Below, piece by piece: positions 41,388 through 41,419 of a stretch of DNA of 41,419 bases. The stretch's first letter is position 1, and each line of letters begins with the position of its first letter. The translations under genes were made by a program, and so were the position numbers. Source of the DNA: an uncultured Oscillospiraceae bacterium (lineage in GTDB: Bacteria; Bacillota; Clostridia; Oscillospirales; Oscillospiraceae); assembly GCA_944387055.1 (NCBI GenBank), contig CALXDL010000064.1:1-41419 (forward strand), given 5' to 3'. The notes below the pieces were generated by a model. It was not told the origin of the DNA and ran no database searches. It was given only the letters and a program-made list of their open reading frames with translations.

Positions 41388-41419
41388 GGGGGTATAGCTC
41401 AGCTGGGAGAGCGCTTGAA
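41388..41419 (+). tRNA. tRNA-Ala, 5' part only (cut by the window end)
   Basis: GGGGGTATAGCTCAGCTGGG followed by AGAGCGCTTGAA matches the acceptor 5' strand, D arm and the start of the anticodon stem of Firmicute tRNA-Ala. The anticodon lies beyond the window, so the isoacceptor cannot be read. An AT-rich spacer separates it from the fragment at 41297. Confidence 0.8.

Noticed and set aside
1-41419. CRISPR arrays, insertion sequences, prophage genes, toxin-antitoxin or known defence cassettes
   Set aside because: No regularly spaced repeats, transposase, phage structural or paired toxin-antitoxin genes were seen on either strand.

Overview
The window reads as chromosome from a GC-rich anaerobic Firmicute, most likely an Oscillospiraceae/Ruminococcaceae-type gut clostridium. 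The evidence is strong Shine-Dalgarno sites with frequent TTG and GTG starts, lipoprotein lipoboxes, DUF1292, a Gld-like ABC export cassette with DUF4340, a TRAP sugar-acid transporter, and YqeB/YqeC/SelD accessory genes for selenium-dependent molybdenum hydroxylases. The species is inferred from gene content, not proven. The first ~0.5 kb is visibly more AT-rich than the rest and may be the edge of a mobile element.

Layout. (1) 1-1.5 kb: a small zinc-ribbon membrane protein, a terminator, about 750 bp without a convincing gene that ends in a structured RNA candidate (possibly 6S RNA, minus strand), and a DUF1292 gene. (2) 1.8-4.5 kb: a class A penicillin-binding protein. (3) 10.8-4.5 kb, minus strand: a molybdenum operon moaA-moaC-MOSC-moeA-like-modA-modB-modC-mogA for molybdate uptake and cofactor assembly. 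(4) 10.9-26.6 kb: hexonate catabolism. Two galactonate-dehydratase family enzymes flank a GntR/FCD regulator. Then come a four-gene ABC export cassette, a TRAP transporter (dctQ-dctM-dctP), a PH-domain protein, an IclR/KdgR-like regulator, KDPG aldolase, KDG kinase, and an aldolase-VOC fusion whose aldolase active site is degenerate. Together they fit import of a hexonate, dehydration, phosphorylation and cleavage to pyruvate and glyceraldehyde-3-phosphate. (5) 26.7-29.3 kb: yqeC-yqeB-selD, functionally linked to the molybdenum operon. (6) 29.3-31.3 kb, minus strand: a ketopantoate-reductase-family enzyme and an orphan radical SAM protein. (7) 31.6-37.2 kb: cell-wall genes (FHA-FtsW/RodA fusion, class B PBP, small membrane protein, HAD phosphatase, VanY-like carboxypeptidase). 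(8) 37.3-40.9 kb, minus strand: a large protein joining an endonuclease Q-like PHP nuclease to a UvrD helicase, preceded by a DtxR/MntR regulator. (9) 41.0-41.4 kb: a 37-codon ORF with a strong ribosome site, a near-consensus promoter, a 48-nt tRNA-like fragment and the 5' part of a tRNA-Ala gene cut by the window end.

The most unusual items are the EndoQ-UvrD fusion, the degenerate aldolase-VOC protein beside an intact aldolase, the miniature tRNA-like element, the FHA-SEDS fusion, and an ABC export cassette placed inside a hexonate operon. No CRISPR array, insertion sequence or prophage was seen.
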